NCBI RefSeq assembly: GCF_024297145.1
Contig: NZ_JANCTC010000005.1
Location: 124,001-188,000 of the forward strand
DNA: 64,000 nt
Direction: 5' to 3'
Source of the DNA: Mesorhizobium sp. LMG 17147
GTDB taxonomy: Bacteria > Pseudomonadota > Alphaproteobacteria > Rhizobiales > Rhizobiaceae
Below are positions 13,101 through 22,105 of this stretch, piece by piece. The notes under the pieces are model-generated. The model saw nothing but the letters and a program-made list of their open reading frames with translations, was not told where the DNA came from and searched no databases. The first letter of the stretch is position 1, and each line of letters starts with the position of its first letter. A program made the position numbers and the translations under genes.

Positions 13101-14303
13101 TCACGCCTGAGCCTGCCGTGCCTCGGTCGATGATCCCTGCGCCCTCTGCCTCTCCGCCCAGTTCTCCAGCCAGTCGTGGCTCTGCATCTCGATCAGCCGC
13201 GATGCGGTGCGCTCGAACTCGAAGACTTCGTTGCCGCGCTTGGCCGTATAGAGCTGCGCCGGCGGTGCCGCGGCGCTCATCACCAGCCGTACATGATGAT
13301 CGTAGAGCGTATCGACCAGCAGGATGAAGCGCTTGGCTTCGTTGCGCTTGCCTTCGCCGAGCACCGGCACCCGGTCGATGACGATGGTCGAGAAACGACG
13401 GGCAATGGCAAGATAGTCGCGGGCCCCGAGCGGCCTCTCGCAGAGATCGGCAAACGAAAACCGCGCCGCCTCGCCGGCAGTACGCGGTACCACGACGTGT
13501 CGGCCCTTAACCGTCAGCATCGTCTCGGCCGTCGGCCTGCCATGCGTCATCACCGCCCACAGCTCGTCGAGCGTATGGTCGGCGGCGGCATCGGCCGGGG
13601 TGATGTAGACCGGCATGCGGCTGAGCTTGTCTAGGCGGTAATCCTTGTCGGCGTCCAGCGCCAGCACGTGCGCGTGGCGCTCCAGGATAGCGACAAACGG
13701 CAAAAACAACTGACGGTTCAGGCCGTCGCGGTAGAGATCCTGCGGCGCGACATTGGAGGTGGCGACCAGCACCACGCCATTGGCAAACAACGCCGAAAAC
13801 AACCTGGACAGGATCATCGCATCGGCGATGTCGGTGACCGAAAACTCGTCGAAGCACAGCACCCAGGCTTCCTCGGCAAGCGCGCGCGCCACCGGCGGGA
13901 TCGGGTCGTCCTCCTTGACCGTACCCTCTTTACGCGCCTGCCGGTGCTTCTGGATGCGGTCCTGCACGTCGGCCATGAAATCGTTGAAATGCACGCGGCG
14001 CTTGCGCCGCACCGGCAGCAGCTCGAAGAACATGTCCATCAGCATGGTCTTGCCGCGGCCGACGCCGCCATGGATATAGAGGCCCTTGACCGCCTCGCGC
14101 CCCTCGCGCTTGCGGGCGAACAACCACCCCAGCGCGCTTGATTTATGCGCCAGCCGCTTTGCCGATATCTCGTCGATCAGCCGGTCGAGCGCAGCGGCGA
14201 TCCGCTCCTGCGCCGGATCGCGCCCGATGGCGCCCGTCTCGACCAGATGGTCATAGCGCTGCTTGACGGTCGCATGGGTCTGGAGGCCGTCACGCAGATG
14301 CAT
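13101..14303 (-). CDS. zapE: Cell division protein ZapE (AFG1-like ATPase)
   Basis: A 400-residue AAA-type ATPase. Walker A is GGVGRGKT at residues 79-86 and Walker B is LCFDEFSVTDIADAM further on. The sequence from residue 70 (VKGLYIHGGVGRGKTMLMDMF, key residues around 75-93) is typical for the AFG1/ZapE family. In E. coli ZapE associates with the divisome and destabilises FtsZ polymers; AFG1 relatives help mitochondrial protein turnover. The gene lies close to mdh, which I recall as a common alphaproteobacterial neighbourhood. Confidence 0.92.
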   Translation of the reverse strand: MHLRDGLQTHATVKQRYDHLVETGAIGRDPAQERIAAALDRLIDEISAKRLAHKSSALGWLFARKREGREAVKGLYIHGGVGRGKTMLMDMFFELLPVRRKRRVHFNDFMADVQDRIQKHRQARKEGTVKEDDPIPPVARALAEEAWVLCFDEFSVTDIADAMILSRLFSALFANGVVLVATSNVAPQDLYRDGLNRQLFLPFVAILERHAHVLALDADKDYRLDKLSRMPVYITPADAAADHTLDELWAVMTHGRPTAETMLTVKGRHVVVPRTAGEAARFSFADLCERPLGARDYLAIARRFSTIVIDRVPVLGEGKRNEAKRFILLVDTLYDHHVRLVMSAAAPPAQLYTAKRGNEVFEFERTASRLIEMQSHDWLENWAERQRAQGSSTEARQAQA

Positions 14304-14319
14304 CGGTCACGTCGTTCCG

Positions 14320-14428
14320 GAGCAATTCCAAGAAAAGTGTGTTGCGGTTTTCTGTCCGGAATTGCGTAAAAAACAAAAGAGAGCAATTCCAGGAAAAGGG
14401 TGTAGCGGTTTTCTGCCCGGAATTGCGT
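14320..14428. repeat. Two tandem copies of the GAGCAATTCC palindromic repeat
   Basis: Two ~48-bp copies (14320-14367 and 14381-14428) share the pattern GAGCAATTCC-AGGAAAA-...-GCGGTTTTCTG-CCGGAATTGCGT. The ends CAATTCC and GGAATTG are complementary, so each copy can fold into a hairpin. Other copies are at 21383-21431 and 45471-45520. They lie between zapE and omp19. Confidence 0.9.
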
Positions 14429-14447
14429 AACAATGGGGGCCGTTCTC

Positions 14448-14987
14448 TTACCTTGTAAGCGAGATCGGCAGCCCGTTGGAAGTCTGGCCGTCGAATTTCT
14501 CGCCGCCCGAGGAATAAAGCCGTGCCAGCGTGCCGCCATTCTCGTCATAGAGCGTCAGTTGCTTGCCGGCGACGTTCCAGGATTTGATGCCGTCGAGCGG
14601 CGCCGGGCAATGCAGCGGTCCGGCGCGGTAGCCCGACCCGAATTTGGTCTGCGGCGTCGCCACCTGACAGCTCTGGCCGGACACGCTTGCTTTCCACACG
14701 CCAGCGACGCTTGAGGCGGTCAGGTCGGCCGCACCGGCCGGCGCCGTCCCGTCGGGCGGCAGCGAGGCGACCTGCGTGTTCTGCGGCGCAGTCGGAAATT
14801 TCGACGGGTCGGCCGCGCCGGGTGTCGCCGGTGGCGGCAACTGGTTTGCAGTCACCTTGCCGGCGGGCGCAGCTTCCAGCGGCGCCGGCTGCTGCTCGTC
14901 CATCGATGAGAACCGCGAGGTCGAACAGCCGCTCGCAACGAGCGCGGCCAGCGATACGGCCAGCAGGCCGGTTTTCGAAAATTTCAT
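14448..14987 (-). CDS. omp19: Omp19-type outer-membrane lipoprotein / protease inhibitor
   Basis: A 179-residue lipoprotein. The signal peptide ends in a lipobox with Cys21 (LVASGC). A Pro/Ala-rich linker follows. The C-terminal domain (about residues 85-179) contains VAGVWKASVSGQSCQVATPQ, with the motifs GSGYRAGPLHCP and DENGGTLARLYSSGGEKFDGQT. These closely match what I recall of Brucella Omp19, a beta-barrel inhibitor of the AprI/Inh type. Two Cys residues in this domain probably form the conserved disulfide. It should sit in the outer membrane facing the periplasm or surface and inhibit proteases. The start has CGGAGGTTGAAG just upstream. Confidence 0.9.
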   Translation of the reverse strand: MKFSKTGLLAVSLAALVASGCSTSRFSSMDEQQPAPLEAAPAGKVTANQLPPPATPGAADPSKFPTAPQNTQVASLPPDGTAPAGAADLTASSVAGVWKASVSGQSCQVATPQTKFGSGYRAGPLHCPAPLDGIKSWNVAGKQLTLYDENGGTLARLYSSGGEKFDGQTSNGLPISLTR

Positions 14988-15220
14988 TCTTCAACCTCCG
15001 TCGGATCGAGCTGGGGAAGCCGTCCGCGCAATGTCCCCCTCACCAAGATGGAGAAGGTGGCGAAATTTCAACCCGATATGGTTAAAATACGGTTTGCGCC
15101 GCTAATGTTGCAAATTTGTCGCAAAATGCACATTGCCTGAATTGCGTCGCGCCTTGGCCTTTGGCCGGCACCTCCGGTTGATGCGATGCGGCGCGCTGGC
15201 GTCAAATCTTTCGCGTTTCC

Positions 15221-16312
15221 TTGGCGTTCACCTCAAATGCTTGTGCGGGCCGGCTCCGGCATTATCTCTTGGCGATCAGCAAACTGCAGGGAGCCGATTT
15301 CTTGGTCGCGAGAAAGAGAGCCGCCAACCGCTATTACAGCGGGCCGCCCAGCGATCATTTCGACGGCACCTTGTTCTTCAATCCCGGCGGACGGCCGCCG
15401 GGTCGCTTTGCCGATCTGTTGAAGTGGCAACTGAGCCGCGAGCGCTCGAAATGGCCGACGGCGGATCCGAGCCCGTTTCCGCCGGCAAGACCGTTCGAGC
15501 GCATCGATGGTTCTGCGCTGCGCCTCACTATGGTCGGTCATTCCTCGCTGCTCGTCCAGACAGCAGGCCTGAACATCCTGACCGATCCGGTCTGGTCGCG
15601 GCGTGTCTCGCCGCTCTCCTTCGCCGGGCCGAAACGCGTCAATCCGCCCGGCATCGCCTTTTCGCATTTGCCGCCGATCGACCTCGTGCTGGTCAGCCAC
15701 AACCATTACGACCATCTCGACCTCGCCACGCTGAAGCGCCTGAAGGCAAAACACGACCCGCTGCTGCTGACGCCGCTCGGCAACGACACAATCATCGGCG
15801 CCGCCGTGCCCGGTATGCGGCTTTCCGCGCATGACTGGGGCGACCGGGTCGATATCGGCGATGGCGTCGCCGTCCATGTCGAGCCGGTGCATCACTGGTC
15901 GGCCCGCGGTGCTCGCGACCGGCGCATGGCGCTGTGGGCGGGTTTCGTCGTCGAGACGCCCGACGCAAAGATCTTTTTCGCCGGTGACACCGGCTTCCAC
16001 GGCGGCATCAATTACCGGCTGATGGCGCAAAAGCACGGCGGCTTCCGCCTCGCCATCCTGCCGATCGGCGCCTACGAGCCGCGCTGGTTCATGGCGCCTC
16101 ATCACCAGGATCCGGAAGAGGCGGTGCAAGGCATGCTTTTGTGCAACGCCGCCTATGCCGCCGGCTGTCACTGGGGCACGTTCCGGCTCACCAACGAGCC
16201 GATCGAGGAGCCGCCCAGAAAGCTCGGCGAAGCGCTCGATGCTGCCGGCCTGCCGCGGCAACGTTTTCGCGCCTTGCGGCCGGGCGAAGTGTGGGACGTA
16301 CCGGAGGTTTAG
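15221..16312 (+). CDS. Metallo-beta-lactamase-fold hydrolase (NAPE-PLD / RomA-like)
   Basis: A protein of up to 363 residues with the metallo-beta-lactamase motif SHNHYDHLD mid-protein and later metal ligands in HHWSARG and FAGDTGFH. The pattern, including the C-terminal ...HHQDPEEAVQG..., matches the Zn-dependent N-acylphosphatidylethanolamine phospholipase D-like group. The first ATG (15221) has no clear ribosome site. A TTG at 15302 is preceded by AGGGAG at a suitable distance and would give 336 residues starting just before ARKRAANRYY; I think this is the more likely start. Substrate is unknown; membrane phospholipids are possible. Confidence 0.85.
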   Translation: MAFTSNACAGRLRHYLLAISKLQGADFLVARKRAANRYYSGPPSDHFDGTLFFNPGGRPPGRFADLLKWQLSRERSKWPTADPSPFPPARPFERIDGSALRLTMVGHSSLLVQTAGLNILTDPVWSRRVSPLSFAGPKRVNPPGIAFSHLPPIDLVLVSHNHYDHLDLATLKRLKAKHDPLLLTPLGNDTIIGAAVPGMRLSAHDWGDRVDIGDGVAVHVEPVHHWSARGARDRRMALWAGFVVETPDAKIFFAGDTGFHGGINYRLMAQKHGGFRLAILPIGAYEPRWFMAPHHQDPEEAVQGMLLCNAAYAAGCHWGTFRLTNEPIEEPPRKLGEALDAAGLPRQRFRALRPGEVWDVPEV

Positions 16313-16383
16313 CGCGGCGGAACCTGAGGCATCACATAGACGTTTGTAGGTTGTTCAAACCTGTCGGTTGCGAGGTGCCTCTT

Positions 16384-16545
16384 ATGATCAGGTGGATTAT
16401 CATTCTTTTGATTATCGCGGCCGCGGCGAGCCTGCTCGGCATGCCGGCACTGGCCGGAGCCGCCGCCACCGGCGCGCGCATCCTCATCGGCATCGTGCTG
16501 ATCATCTTCCTGCTGATCGTGCTTGGCGTCTTCGCGGTGACGTGA
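16384..16545 (+). CDS. DUF1328 small membrane protein
   Basis: A 53-residue hydrophobic peptide starting MIRWIIILLIIAAAASLLG, followed by GAAATGARILIGIVLIIFLL. This matches the DUF1328 (YtjA-like) family: two short transmembrane segments joined by a Gly/Ala-rich turn. It is usually about 50-60 residues, so this is full length. A GAGG sequence lies about 9 bases ahead of the ATG. Function is unknown. It lies 71 bases after the metallo-beta-lactamase gene and 74 bases before dapF. Confidence 0.85.
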   Translation: MIRWIIILLIIAAAASLLGMPALAGAAATGARILIGIVLIIFLLIVLGVFAVT

Positions 16546-16619
16546 AAATCACGCCGCGCTGGTAATTTCTGCCGCTATCCGCCATATAGGCGCCAAACCG
16601 GCAAGAGACCTTTCGATCG

Positions 16620-17504
16620 ATGGCAAGCGCGGCCCCTTTCGCCAAGATGAACGGCATCGGCAACGAAATCATCGTTGCCGATATGCGTGGCCGTGCCGAT
16701 CGCGTGACGTCTGCGGCAGCCGTCGCGCTCAATGCCGACACGTCGACCCGGTTCGACCAGATCATGGCGATCCACGACGCCAGGACGCCGGGCACCGCCT
16801 TTTTCATCGATATCTTGAATTCCGACGGGACCAGCGCGCAAGCTTGCGGCAACGGCATGCGCTGTGTCGTCCAGGCGCTCGCCGCCGAGACCGGCCAGAA
16901 GACATTTGCCTTTGAAACAGTCGCCGGCATCCTAAACGCCGAGGAACATGCCGACGGAATGATCTCGGTCGACATGGGCAGGCCGCGCTTTGGCTGGCAG
17001 GACATCCCGCTGGCCGAGGAATTCCGCGACACCCGCATGATCGAGCTGCAGATCGGTCCGATCGATGCCCCGGTGCTGCATTCGCCGTCGGTCGTCTCGA
17101 TGGGCAATCCGCACGCTATCTTCTGGGTCGACCGCGACGTCTGGTCCTACGAGCTCGAGCGCTTCGGCCCGCTGCTCGAAAACCACCCGATCTTCCCCGA
17201 GCGCGCCAACATCACCATCGCGCAGGTGACTTCGCCGGAGACCATGATCATCCGCACCTGGGAGCGCGGCGCCGGCCTGACTAAGGCCTGCGGCTCGGCC
17301 GCTTGCGCCGCCGTGGTCGCCGCGGCCCGCACCCGGCGCACCGGCCGCAGCGTCACACTGATAACGCCCGGCGGCGGCTCGCTGCATGTTCTGTGGCGCG
17401 ACGACGACCACGTCATCCTCACCGGTGCCGCCGAATGGGAATTTTCCGGCAGCTTCGATCCGGCGACCGGGGCGTGGGCGCGCGACACCGAAAGCGCCGC
17501 CTGA
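16620..17504 (+). CDS. dapF: Diaminopimelate epimerase
   Basis: A 294-residue enzyme that converts LL- to meso-diaminopimelate for lysine and peptidoglycan synthesis. The two catalytic Cys residues of the racemase pair are visible: C76 in ACGNGMRC and C224 in ACGSAACA. The N-terminal [10 protein letters not shown] is also a family signature. It overlaps mtaB by one base (TGATG) and begins a four-gene run dapF-mtaB-ftsY-yciB. Confidence 0.96.
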   Translation: MASAAPFAKMNGIGNEIIVADMRGRADRVTSAAAVALNADTSTRFDQIMAIHDARTPGTAFFIDILNSDGTSAQACGNGMRCVVQALAAETGQKTFAFETVAGILNAEEHADGMISVDMGRPRFGWQDIPLAEEFRDTRMIELQIGPIDAPVLHSPSVVSMGNPHAIFWVDRDVWSYELERFGPLLENHPIFPERANITIAQVTSPETMIIRTWERGAGLTKACGSAACAAVVAAARTRRTGRSVTLITPGGGSLHVLWRDDDHVILTGAAEWEFSGSFDPATGAWARDTESAA

Positions 17505-18805
17505 TGCCTTCTCTTGGCAACAAGGGCATCGAGGTCGTCACCTTCGGTTGCCGGCTGAACACCTATGAATCCGAGGTGATGCGGCGTGAAGCCGAAAGTG
17601 CGGGCCTCGGCGGCCTCGAAGGCGGCGCCATCATCTTCAACACCTGCGCCGTCACCGGCGAGGCTGTACGCCAAGCCAAGCAGTCGATCAGAAAAGCCCG
17701 CCGTGAGAACCCGGCCGCCCGCATCATCGTCACCGGCTGCGCCGCGCAGACCGGCCCACAGGATTTCGTCGCCATGCACGAGGTCGACCTCGTCCTCGGC
17801 AATGAGGAAAAGCTGAAGGCGCATTCCTATCGCGCGCTGCCGGATTTCGGCGTCAACGACACCGAAAAGGCGCGCGTCAACGATATTTTTTCGGTACGCG
17901 AGACGGCCGCCCACATGGTCGACGCCATCGAGGGCCGGGCACGCGCTTTCGTCCAGGTGCAGAACGGCTGCGACCACCGCTGCACCTTCTGCATCATTCC
18001 CTACGGTCGCGGCAATTCGCGCTCGGTGCCGATGGGCGCCGTGGTCGAGCAGGTCAAGCGACTCGTCGGCAATGGTTATGCCGAGATCGTGCTGACCGGC
18101 GTCGACATGACCAGTTTCGGCGCCGATCTGCCGGGCGCGCCGAAGCTCGGCAAATTGGTCAAGACCATCCTGAAGCAGGTGCCGGACGTGAAACGCCTGC
18201 GGCTTTCCTCCATCGATTCGATCGAGGCTGACGACGATCTGCTGGACGCCATCGCCACCGAGCCCAGGCTGATGCCGCATCTGCATCTGTCGCTGCAATC
18301 GGGTGACGACATGATCCTGAAGCGGATGAAGCGCCGGCACAGCCGCGACCAGTCGATCCGCTTTTGCGAGGATATGCGCAAACTGCGCCCCGGTATCGTT
18401 TTCGGCGCAGACATCATCGCCGGCTTCCCGACCGAGACGGACGCCATGTTCGAAAACTCGCTGGAGATCGTCGAGGAATGCGGCCTGACGCATCTTCATG
18501 TCTTCCCGTTTTCGCCGCGCGAAGGCACGCCCGCCGCGCGCATGCCGCAGCTGCGCCGCGACGTCGTCAAGCAACGCGCGGCACGCCTGCGCGCGGCCGG
18601 CGAGGCCGCCTATCGCCGCCATCTGGCATCGCTCGCCGGCACACGCCAGTCGATCCTGGTCGAGCGTGACGGCCTTGGCCGCACCGAGGGGTTTACGCTG
18701 GCAGTGTTGTCGGCGGGCGCGCCGGGCGACATCGTCGAGGCTGATATCGCCGGCCATGACGGTATCAGACTGATCGCCGCGCCGCTTGCCGCCCGCGGCG
18801 TCTGA
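17504..18805 (+). CDS. mtaB: tRNA (ms2t6A37) methylthiotransferase MtaB
   Basis: A 433-residue radical-SAM methylthiotransferase that adds a methylthio group to t6A37 in ANN-decoding tRNAs. The N-terminal MTTase domain has Cys16, Cys48 and Cys79 for one Fe-S cluster. The radical-SAM motif CDHRCTFC gives C156, C160 and C163 for the second. A short TRAM-like C-terminal region follows. The ATG overlaps the dapF stop (TGATG), which fixes the start. ftsY begins 11 bases later. Confidence 0.93.
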   Translation: MPSLGNKGIEVVTFGCRLNTYESEVMRREAESAGLGGLEGGAIIFNTCAVTGEAVRQAKQSIRKARRENPAARIIVTGCAAQTGPQDFVAMHEVDLVLGNEEKLKAHSYRALPDFGVNDTEKARVNDIFSVRETAAHMVDAIEGRARAFVQVQNGCDHRCTFCIIPYGRGNSRSVPMGAVVEQVKRLVGNGYAEIVLTGVDMTSFGADLPGAPKLGKLVKTILKQVPDVKRLRLSSIDSIEADDDLLDAIATEPRLMPHLHLSLQSGDDMILKRMKRRHSRDQSIRFCEDMRKLRPGIVFGADIIAGFPTETDAMFENSLEIVEECGLTHLHVFPFSPREGTPAARMPQLRRDVVKQRAARLRAAGEAAYRRHLASLAGTRQSILVERDGLGRTEGFTLAVLSAGAPGDIVEADIAGHDGIRLIAAPLAARGV

Positions 18806-18816
18806 GAGCGCAAGAC

Positions 18817-20649
18817 ATGGCTGGTTTTTTCAAGAAGATATTTTCGTTCGGCAAGAAGGAAGTGGTCGAGGAGCGGCCCGACGAGACCGCACCGCTGCCG
18901 CCGATCAAATGGGACGAACTGGAGGCGCTGAAGCCGGCCGTCGAGCAGACCGTTCCGGAGTTTTTGAAACGCGAAGAGCCTCGCCCCGAGACCGAAGCCG
19001 TACCGCCGGTCGAGGCGGAAGCACCCGCGCCGCAGCCGGCGCCTGTTGAAGGGGCCGAGCCCGAGCCTGCGCCGACCCTTCCGCCCGAGCCGGACGTCCA
19101 GCCAGAAGCCGCTCCGGTCGAGGAGCCAGAGGCGCCTGCCGAACAGGCGGCGTCAGACGCCGCTCCCGTCGTTCCCGAGCCAGCCCCGGAGCCAGAGCCG
19201 AAGGAAATTCCTGAGCCAGAGCCGACGCAGCCAGAAATCGTCCAGACTGAGCCTCCGCCATCCGAACGTGGCGCTGCCCCTCATCCGCCTGCAGGCACCT
19301 TCTCCCCGTATAGTGACGGGGAGAAGGGTGCTGATCGTCACGCCGAGCCTCGTTTTGAAAGCGGCAAAGAAAAAGCTCCGGCGCTGACGCCCCCCTCTCC
19401 CCGTCCCTTACGGGGGTCCGAAGGACGGGTGAGACAAGCGGCGCGCCCCGGAACGGGTGAGGGTGAGGGGCAGCGCCAACCTGCGCAAGACGCGGCACCC
19501 ACTGCCGAAATCACGCCACCAGCACCCGAAGCGCCGCCGCCGGCCGAAATCCCGCCGCCGATCCGCCAGCCAGCGCCCGTCGAGACGAAGCCGCCGCTCG
19601 CCGAGATCGCGCCCGAGCCGGAGCCCGTCCCGCAACCATCGCCGGAGCCAAAGCCCGCCCCCGGCAAAGTCACCGTAACCAAGAAGGTCGAGCAGAAAGC
19701 CGAGCCGCAGAAGGCGCCCGAACCGGCGCCGAGGCGCTCCTGGTTCCAGCGCATGCGAGACGGGCTTGCGCGCTCCTCCCGGGAGTTGTCGGGCAACATC
19801 GCCGGCGTCTTCACCAAGCGGAAACTCGACGAGGACACGCTGCAGGACCTGGAGGATGTGCTGATCCGCGCCGATCTCGGCATGGAGACGGCTTTGCGCG
19901 TAACCGATGCACTCTCCGCCAGCCGCTACGGCAAGGACGTCTCCGACACCGAAGTCCGCGCCATCATGGCGGCCGAGGTGGAGAAGGTGCTGTCCCATGT
20001 CGCCATGCCGCTGGAACTCGACCTCAGTCATAAGCCGCATGTTATCCTGGTGGTCGGCGTCAACGGCACCGGGAAAACAACGACTATCGGCAAGCTCGCC
20101 GCAAAGCTCACCGATGGCGGCCTCTCGGTGATGCTCGCCGCCGGCGATACTTTCCGCGCAGCCGCCATCGAGCAACTGAAGATCTGGGGCGAGCGCACCA
20201 ACTCGCCAGTCATTGCCTCGAAGCTCGGCGCCGACGCCGCTGGCCTCGCCTATGACGCATTCGAGCGGGCGAAGGAGGCCGGCTCCGACGTGCTGATCAT
20301 CGACACCGCCGGGCGGCTGCAGAACAAGACCGAGCTGATGGCGGAACTGGAAAAGATCGTCCGCGTGCTGGGCAAGCTCGATCCGGAAGCGCCGCACACG
20401 GTGCTGCAGACGGTCGATGCCACCACCGGCCAGAACGCGCTCAACCAGGTCGAGATCTTCCGCAATGTCGCCGGCGTCAACGGCCTGGTGATGACCAAGC
20501 TGGACGGCACGGCGCGCGGCGGTATTCTGGTGGCGATCGCGGCAAAGCATAAATTGCCGGTCTATTTCATCGGCGTCGGCGAACAGGTCGACGACCTCGA
20601 ACCCTTTTCCGCAAGCGAATTCGCCAGGGCGATCGCTGGCGTGGCTTGA
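18817..20649 (+). CDS. ftsY: Signal recognition particle receptor FtsY, with an in-frame repeat in its acidic region
   Basis: A 610-residue SRP-receptor GTPase. Residues 1-24 (MAGFFKKIFSFGKKE...) form an amphipathic membrane-binding start. Residues ~25-300 are an unusually long Glu/Pro/Ala acidic linker. The NG domain covers ~300-610, with the P-loop GVNGTGKT near residue 415, then DTFRAAAIEQL, DTAGR and TKLDGTARGG. Residues ~152-221 are encoded by a palindromic repeat (19270-19477) that changes the composition from acidic to Arg/Ser/Gly-rich. FtsY docks the SRP-ribosome complex at the membrane; its partner Ffh is encoded at 51147-52775. The NG domain is intact, so the protein should be functional. 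Confidence 0.95.
   Translation: MAGFFKKIFSFGKKEVVEERPDETAPLPPIKWDELEALKPAVEQTVPEFLKREEPRPETEAVPPVEAEAPAPQPAPVEGAEPEPAPTLPPEPDVQPEAAPVEEPEAPAEQAASDAAPVVPEPAPEPEPKEIPEPEPTQPEIVQTEPPPSERGAAPHPPAGTFSPYSDGEKGADRHAEPRFESGKEKAPALTPPSPRPLRGSEGRVRQAARPGTGEGEGQRQPAQDAAPTAEITPPAPEAPPPAEIPPPIRQPAPVETKPPLAEIAPEPEPVPQPSPEPKPAPGKVTVTKKVEQKAEPQKAPEPAPRRSWFQRMRDGLARSSRELSGNIAGVFTKRKLDEDTLQDLEDVLIRADLGMETALRVTDALSASRYGKDVSDTEVRAIMAAEVEKVLSHVAMPLELDLSHKPHVILVVGVNGTGKTTTIGKLAAKLTDGGLSVMLAAGDTFRAAAIEQLKIWGERTNSPVIASKLGADAAGLAYDAFERAKEAGSDVLIIDTAGRLQNKTELMAELEKIVRVLGKLDPEAPHTVLQTVDATTGQNALNQVEIFRNVAGVNGLVMTKLDGTARGGILVAIAAKHKLPVYFIGVGEQVDDLEPFSASEFARAIAGVA
19270..19477. repeat. RIME-like palindromic repeat inside ftsY
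   Basis: About 208 bp. The outer ends are complementary (GGCGCTGCCCCTCATC with GGTGAGGGGCAGCGCC, one mismatch). An inner hairpin at 19295-19331 pairs GCACCTTCTCCCCGT with ACGGGGAGAAGGGTGC, and a second lies around 19400-19430 (CCGTCC with GGACGG). Its left part aligns closely with the intergenic element at 55142-55190, so this is a mobile or dispersed repeat within a coding sequence rather than native ftsY sequence. Confidence 0.85.
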
Positions 20650-20650
20650 C

Positions 20651-20696
20651 GAGCATGATCCCAATAAGGTGCAGGCTTTTTGGATTGAATCATGCG
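20651..20696. repeat. GCATGATCC-type palindromic repeat between ftsY and yciB
   Basis: A ~46-bp imperfect palindrome with ends GAGCATGATCC and GAATCATGCG and a TTTTTGG-rich right arm. A related copy is at 42714-42752. The ATG at 20692 is part of this repeat, which is one reason to prefer the downstream start for yciB. Confidence 0.75.
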
Positions 20697-20709
20697 TAAG
20701 AAGGACCTT

Positions 20710-21384
20710 ATGAGCCCACCCATTCTCGAACGCGACCCATCCGACCCGCAAAAGCAGAAGAAGGAAGCCGTCAATCCGTTGCTCAAGCTGGTGCTGGAGC
20801 TTGGCCCGCTGATGGTATTCTTCTTCGCCAATGCGCGCGGCGCATGGCTGGTGCAGAAATTCCCGGCGCTGGGCGAGTTCGGCGGACCGATCTTCGTCGC
20901 GACCGGCCTGTTCATGGCCGCGACCGCGATCGCGCTGATCGCTTCCTGGCTGCTGACCCGTACCTTGCCGATCATGCCGATGGTGTCGGGCGTCGTCGTC
21001 TTCATCTTCGGCGCGCTGACGCTCTATCTGCAGGACGATATCTTCATCAAGATGAAGCCGACCATCGTCAACACGCTGTTCGGCGGCGTGTTGCTCGGCG
21101 GCCTGTTCTTCGGCAAATCGCTGCTCGGCTATGTCTTCGAATCGGCCTTCAATCTCGACGCCGAGGGTTGGCGCAAGCTCACCTTCCGCTGGGGCCTGTT
21201 CTTCCTGTTCCTAGCCCTTGTCAACGAAGTGGTCTGGCGGAATTTTTCCACCGATACATGGGTTACCTTCAAGGTCTGGGGCATCATGCCGATCACGCTT
21301 CTGTTCACCTTCAGCCAGATGCCGCTGATCCTCCGCCATTCGCTCGAGGACAAGACCGAGAAAGCGGGAAAGGCCAGCAAGTAG
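20710..21384 (+). CDS. yciB: Inner membrane-spanning protein YciB / septation protein A
   Basis: A 224-residue polytopic membrane protein with about five or six hydrophobic segments. Signatures include [20 protein letters not shown], with [12 protein letters not shown] and [19 protein letters not shown] further on, which are typical of the IspZ/YciB family. YciB is linked to cell-envelope and septum integrity. I chose ATG 20710 (AAGAAGGA just upstream) over the ATG at 20692, which belongs to a repeat. The TAG stop is formed at the boundary with a second palindromic repeat (21383-21431). Confidence 0.9.
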   Translation: MSPPILERDPSDPQKQKKEAVNPLLKLVLELGPLMVFFFANARGAWLVQKFPALGEFGGPIFVATGLFMAATAIALIASWLLTRTLPIMPMVSGVVVFIFGALTLYLQDDIFIKMKPTIVNTLFGGVLLGGLFFGKSLLGYVFESAFNLDAEGWRKLTFRWGLFFLFLALVNEVVWRNFSTDTWVTFKVWGIMPITLLFTFSQMPLILRHSLEDKTEKAGKASK

Positions 21385-21431
21385 CAATTCCAGGAAAAGG
21401 TCTGTGCAGCGGTTTCCCCTGGGAATTGCGT
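21383..21431. repeat. GCAATTCC palindromic repeat overlapping the yciB stop
   Basis: Contains AGCAATTCCAGGAAAAGG ... GCGGTTTCCCCTGGGAATTGCGT, the same family as 14320-14428 and 45471-45520. The first two bases of the repeat complete the TAG stop of yciB. Confidence 0.85.
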
Positions 21432-21451
21432 CAGAATAGGAGGGGACGAGG

Positions 21452-22072
21452 ATGGAATTTATCATCACGCGCGACGAGCTGAGGACGATCTACAAGACGC
21501 CTCGGCCGACCGACGGCTCGATCCGCAAGGAATTGAAGACATTGGACGGCCATTGCCGTTCCTTCATCGGCAAGAGCCCGTTCGTGCTGATCGGCTCGGC
21601 CGACGGCGCCGGCAATGCCGATGTGACGCCCAAGGGCGACAGGCCGGGTTTTGTGGCGGTGCTCGACGAGAAGACCATCGCCATCCCCGACCGGCCGGGC
21701 AACAACCGGCTCGACACGCTGGAGAACATCCTTCTCAATCCCTCGGTCGGGCTGCTCTTCCTCATTCCCGGCATGAACGAGACGCTGCGTGTCAACGGCG
21801 ATGCCCGCATCACCGTCGATGCGGCATTGCGCGAGCGGCTGGCGGTCGACTGCAAGGCACCGCAAAGCGTCGTCGTGGTGACGGTCAAGGCCGCCTACAT
21901 GCATTGCGCCAAGGCCTTCATGCGCTCCGAACTGTGGAAGCCCGAAACCTGGTACGACCGCGCGACGCTGCCGACGCTCGGCCAGATCCTGCGCGACCAG
22001 CTGGCGCTTGCCGAAACGGCGGAGGCCACCGACCGCTGGCTTGACGAGGATTACAAGCAGACCATGTGGTAG
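21452..22072 (+). CDS. Pyridoxamine 5'-phosphate oxidase-like FMN-binding protein
   Basis: A 206-residue split-barrel flavoprotein. Motifs include FVLIGSADGAGNADVTPKGD and the FMN-contacting region AIPDRPGNNRLDTLENIL, with NPSVGLLFLIPGMNETLRVNG key residues around 105-125. This fits the MSMEG_1061-type PPOX family rather than true PdxH. A strong ribosome site AGGAGGGG precedes the ATG. The FMN reductase gene follows in 33 bases, so the two probably form an operon. Substrate is unknown. Confidence 0.87.
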   Translation: MEFIITRDELRTIYKTPRPTDGSIRKELKTLDGHCRSFIGKSPFVLIGSADGAGNADVTPKGDRPGFVAVLDEKTIAIPDRPGNNRLDTLENILLNPSVGLLFLIPGMNETLRVNGDARITVDAALRERLAVDCKAPQSVVVVTVKAAYMHCAKAFMRSELWKPETWYDRATLPTLGQILRDQLALAETAEATDRWLDEDYKQTMW

Positions 22073-22105
22073 CGTGCCCGGCAACGAATCGCCGAGCCGC
22101 TCCCT

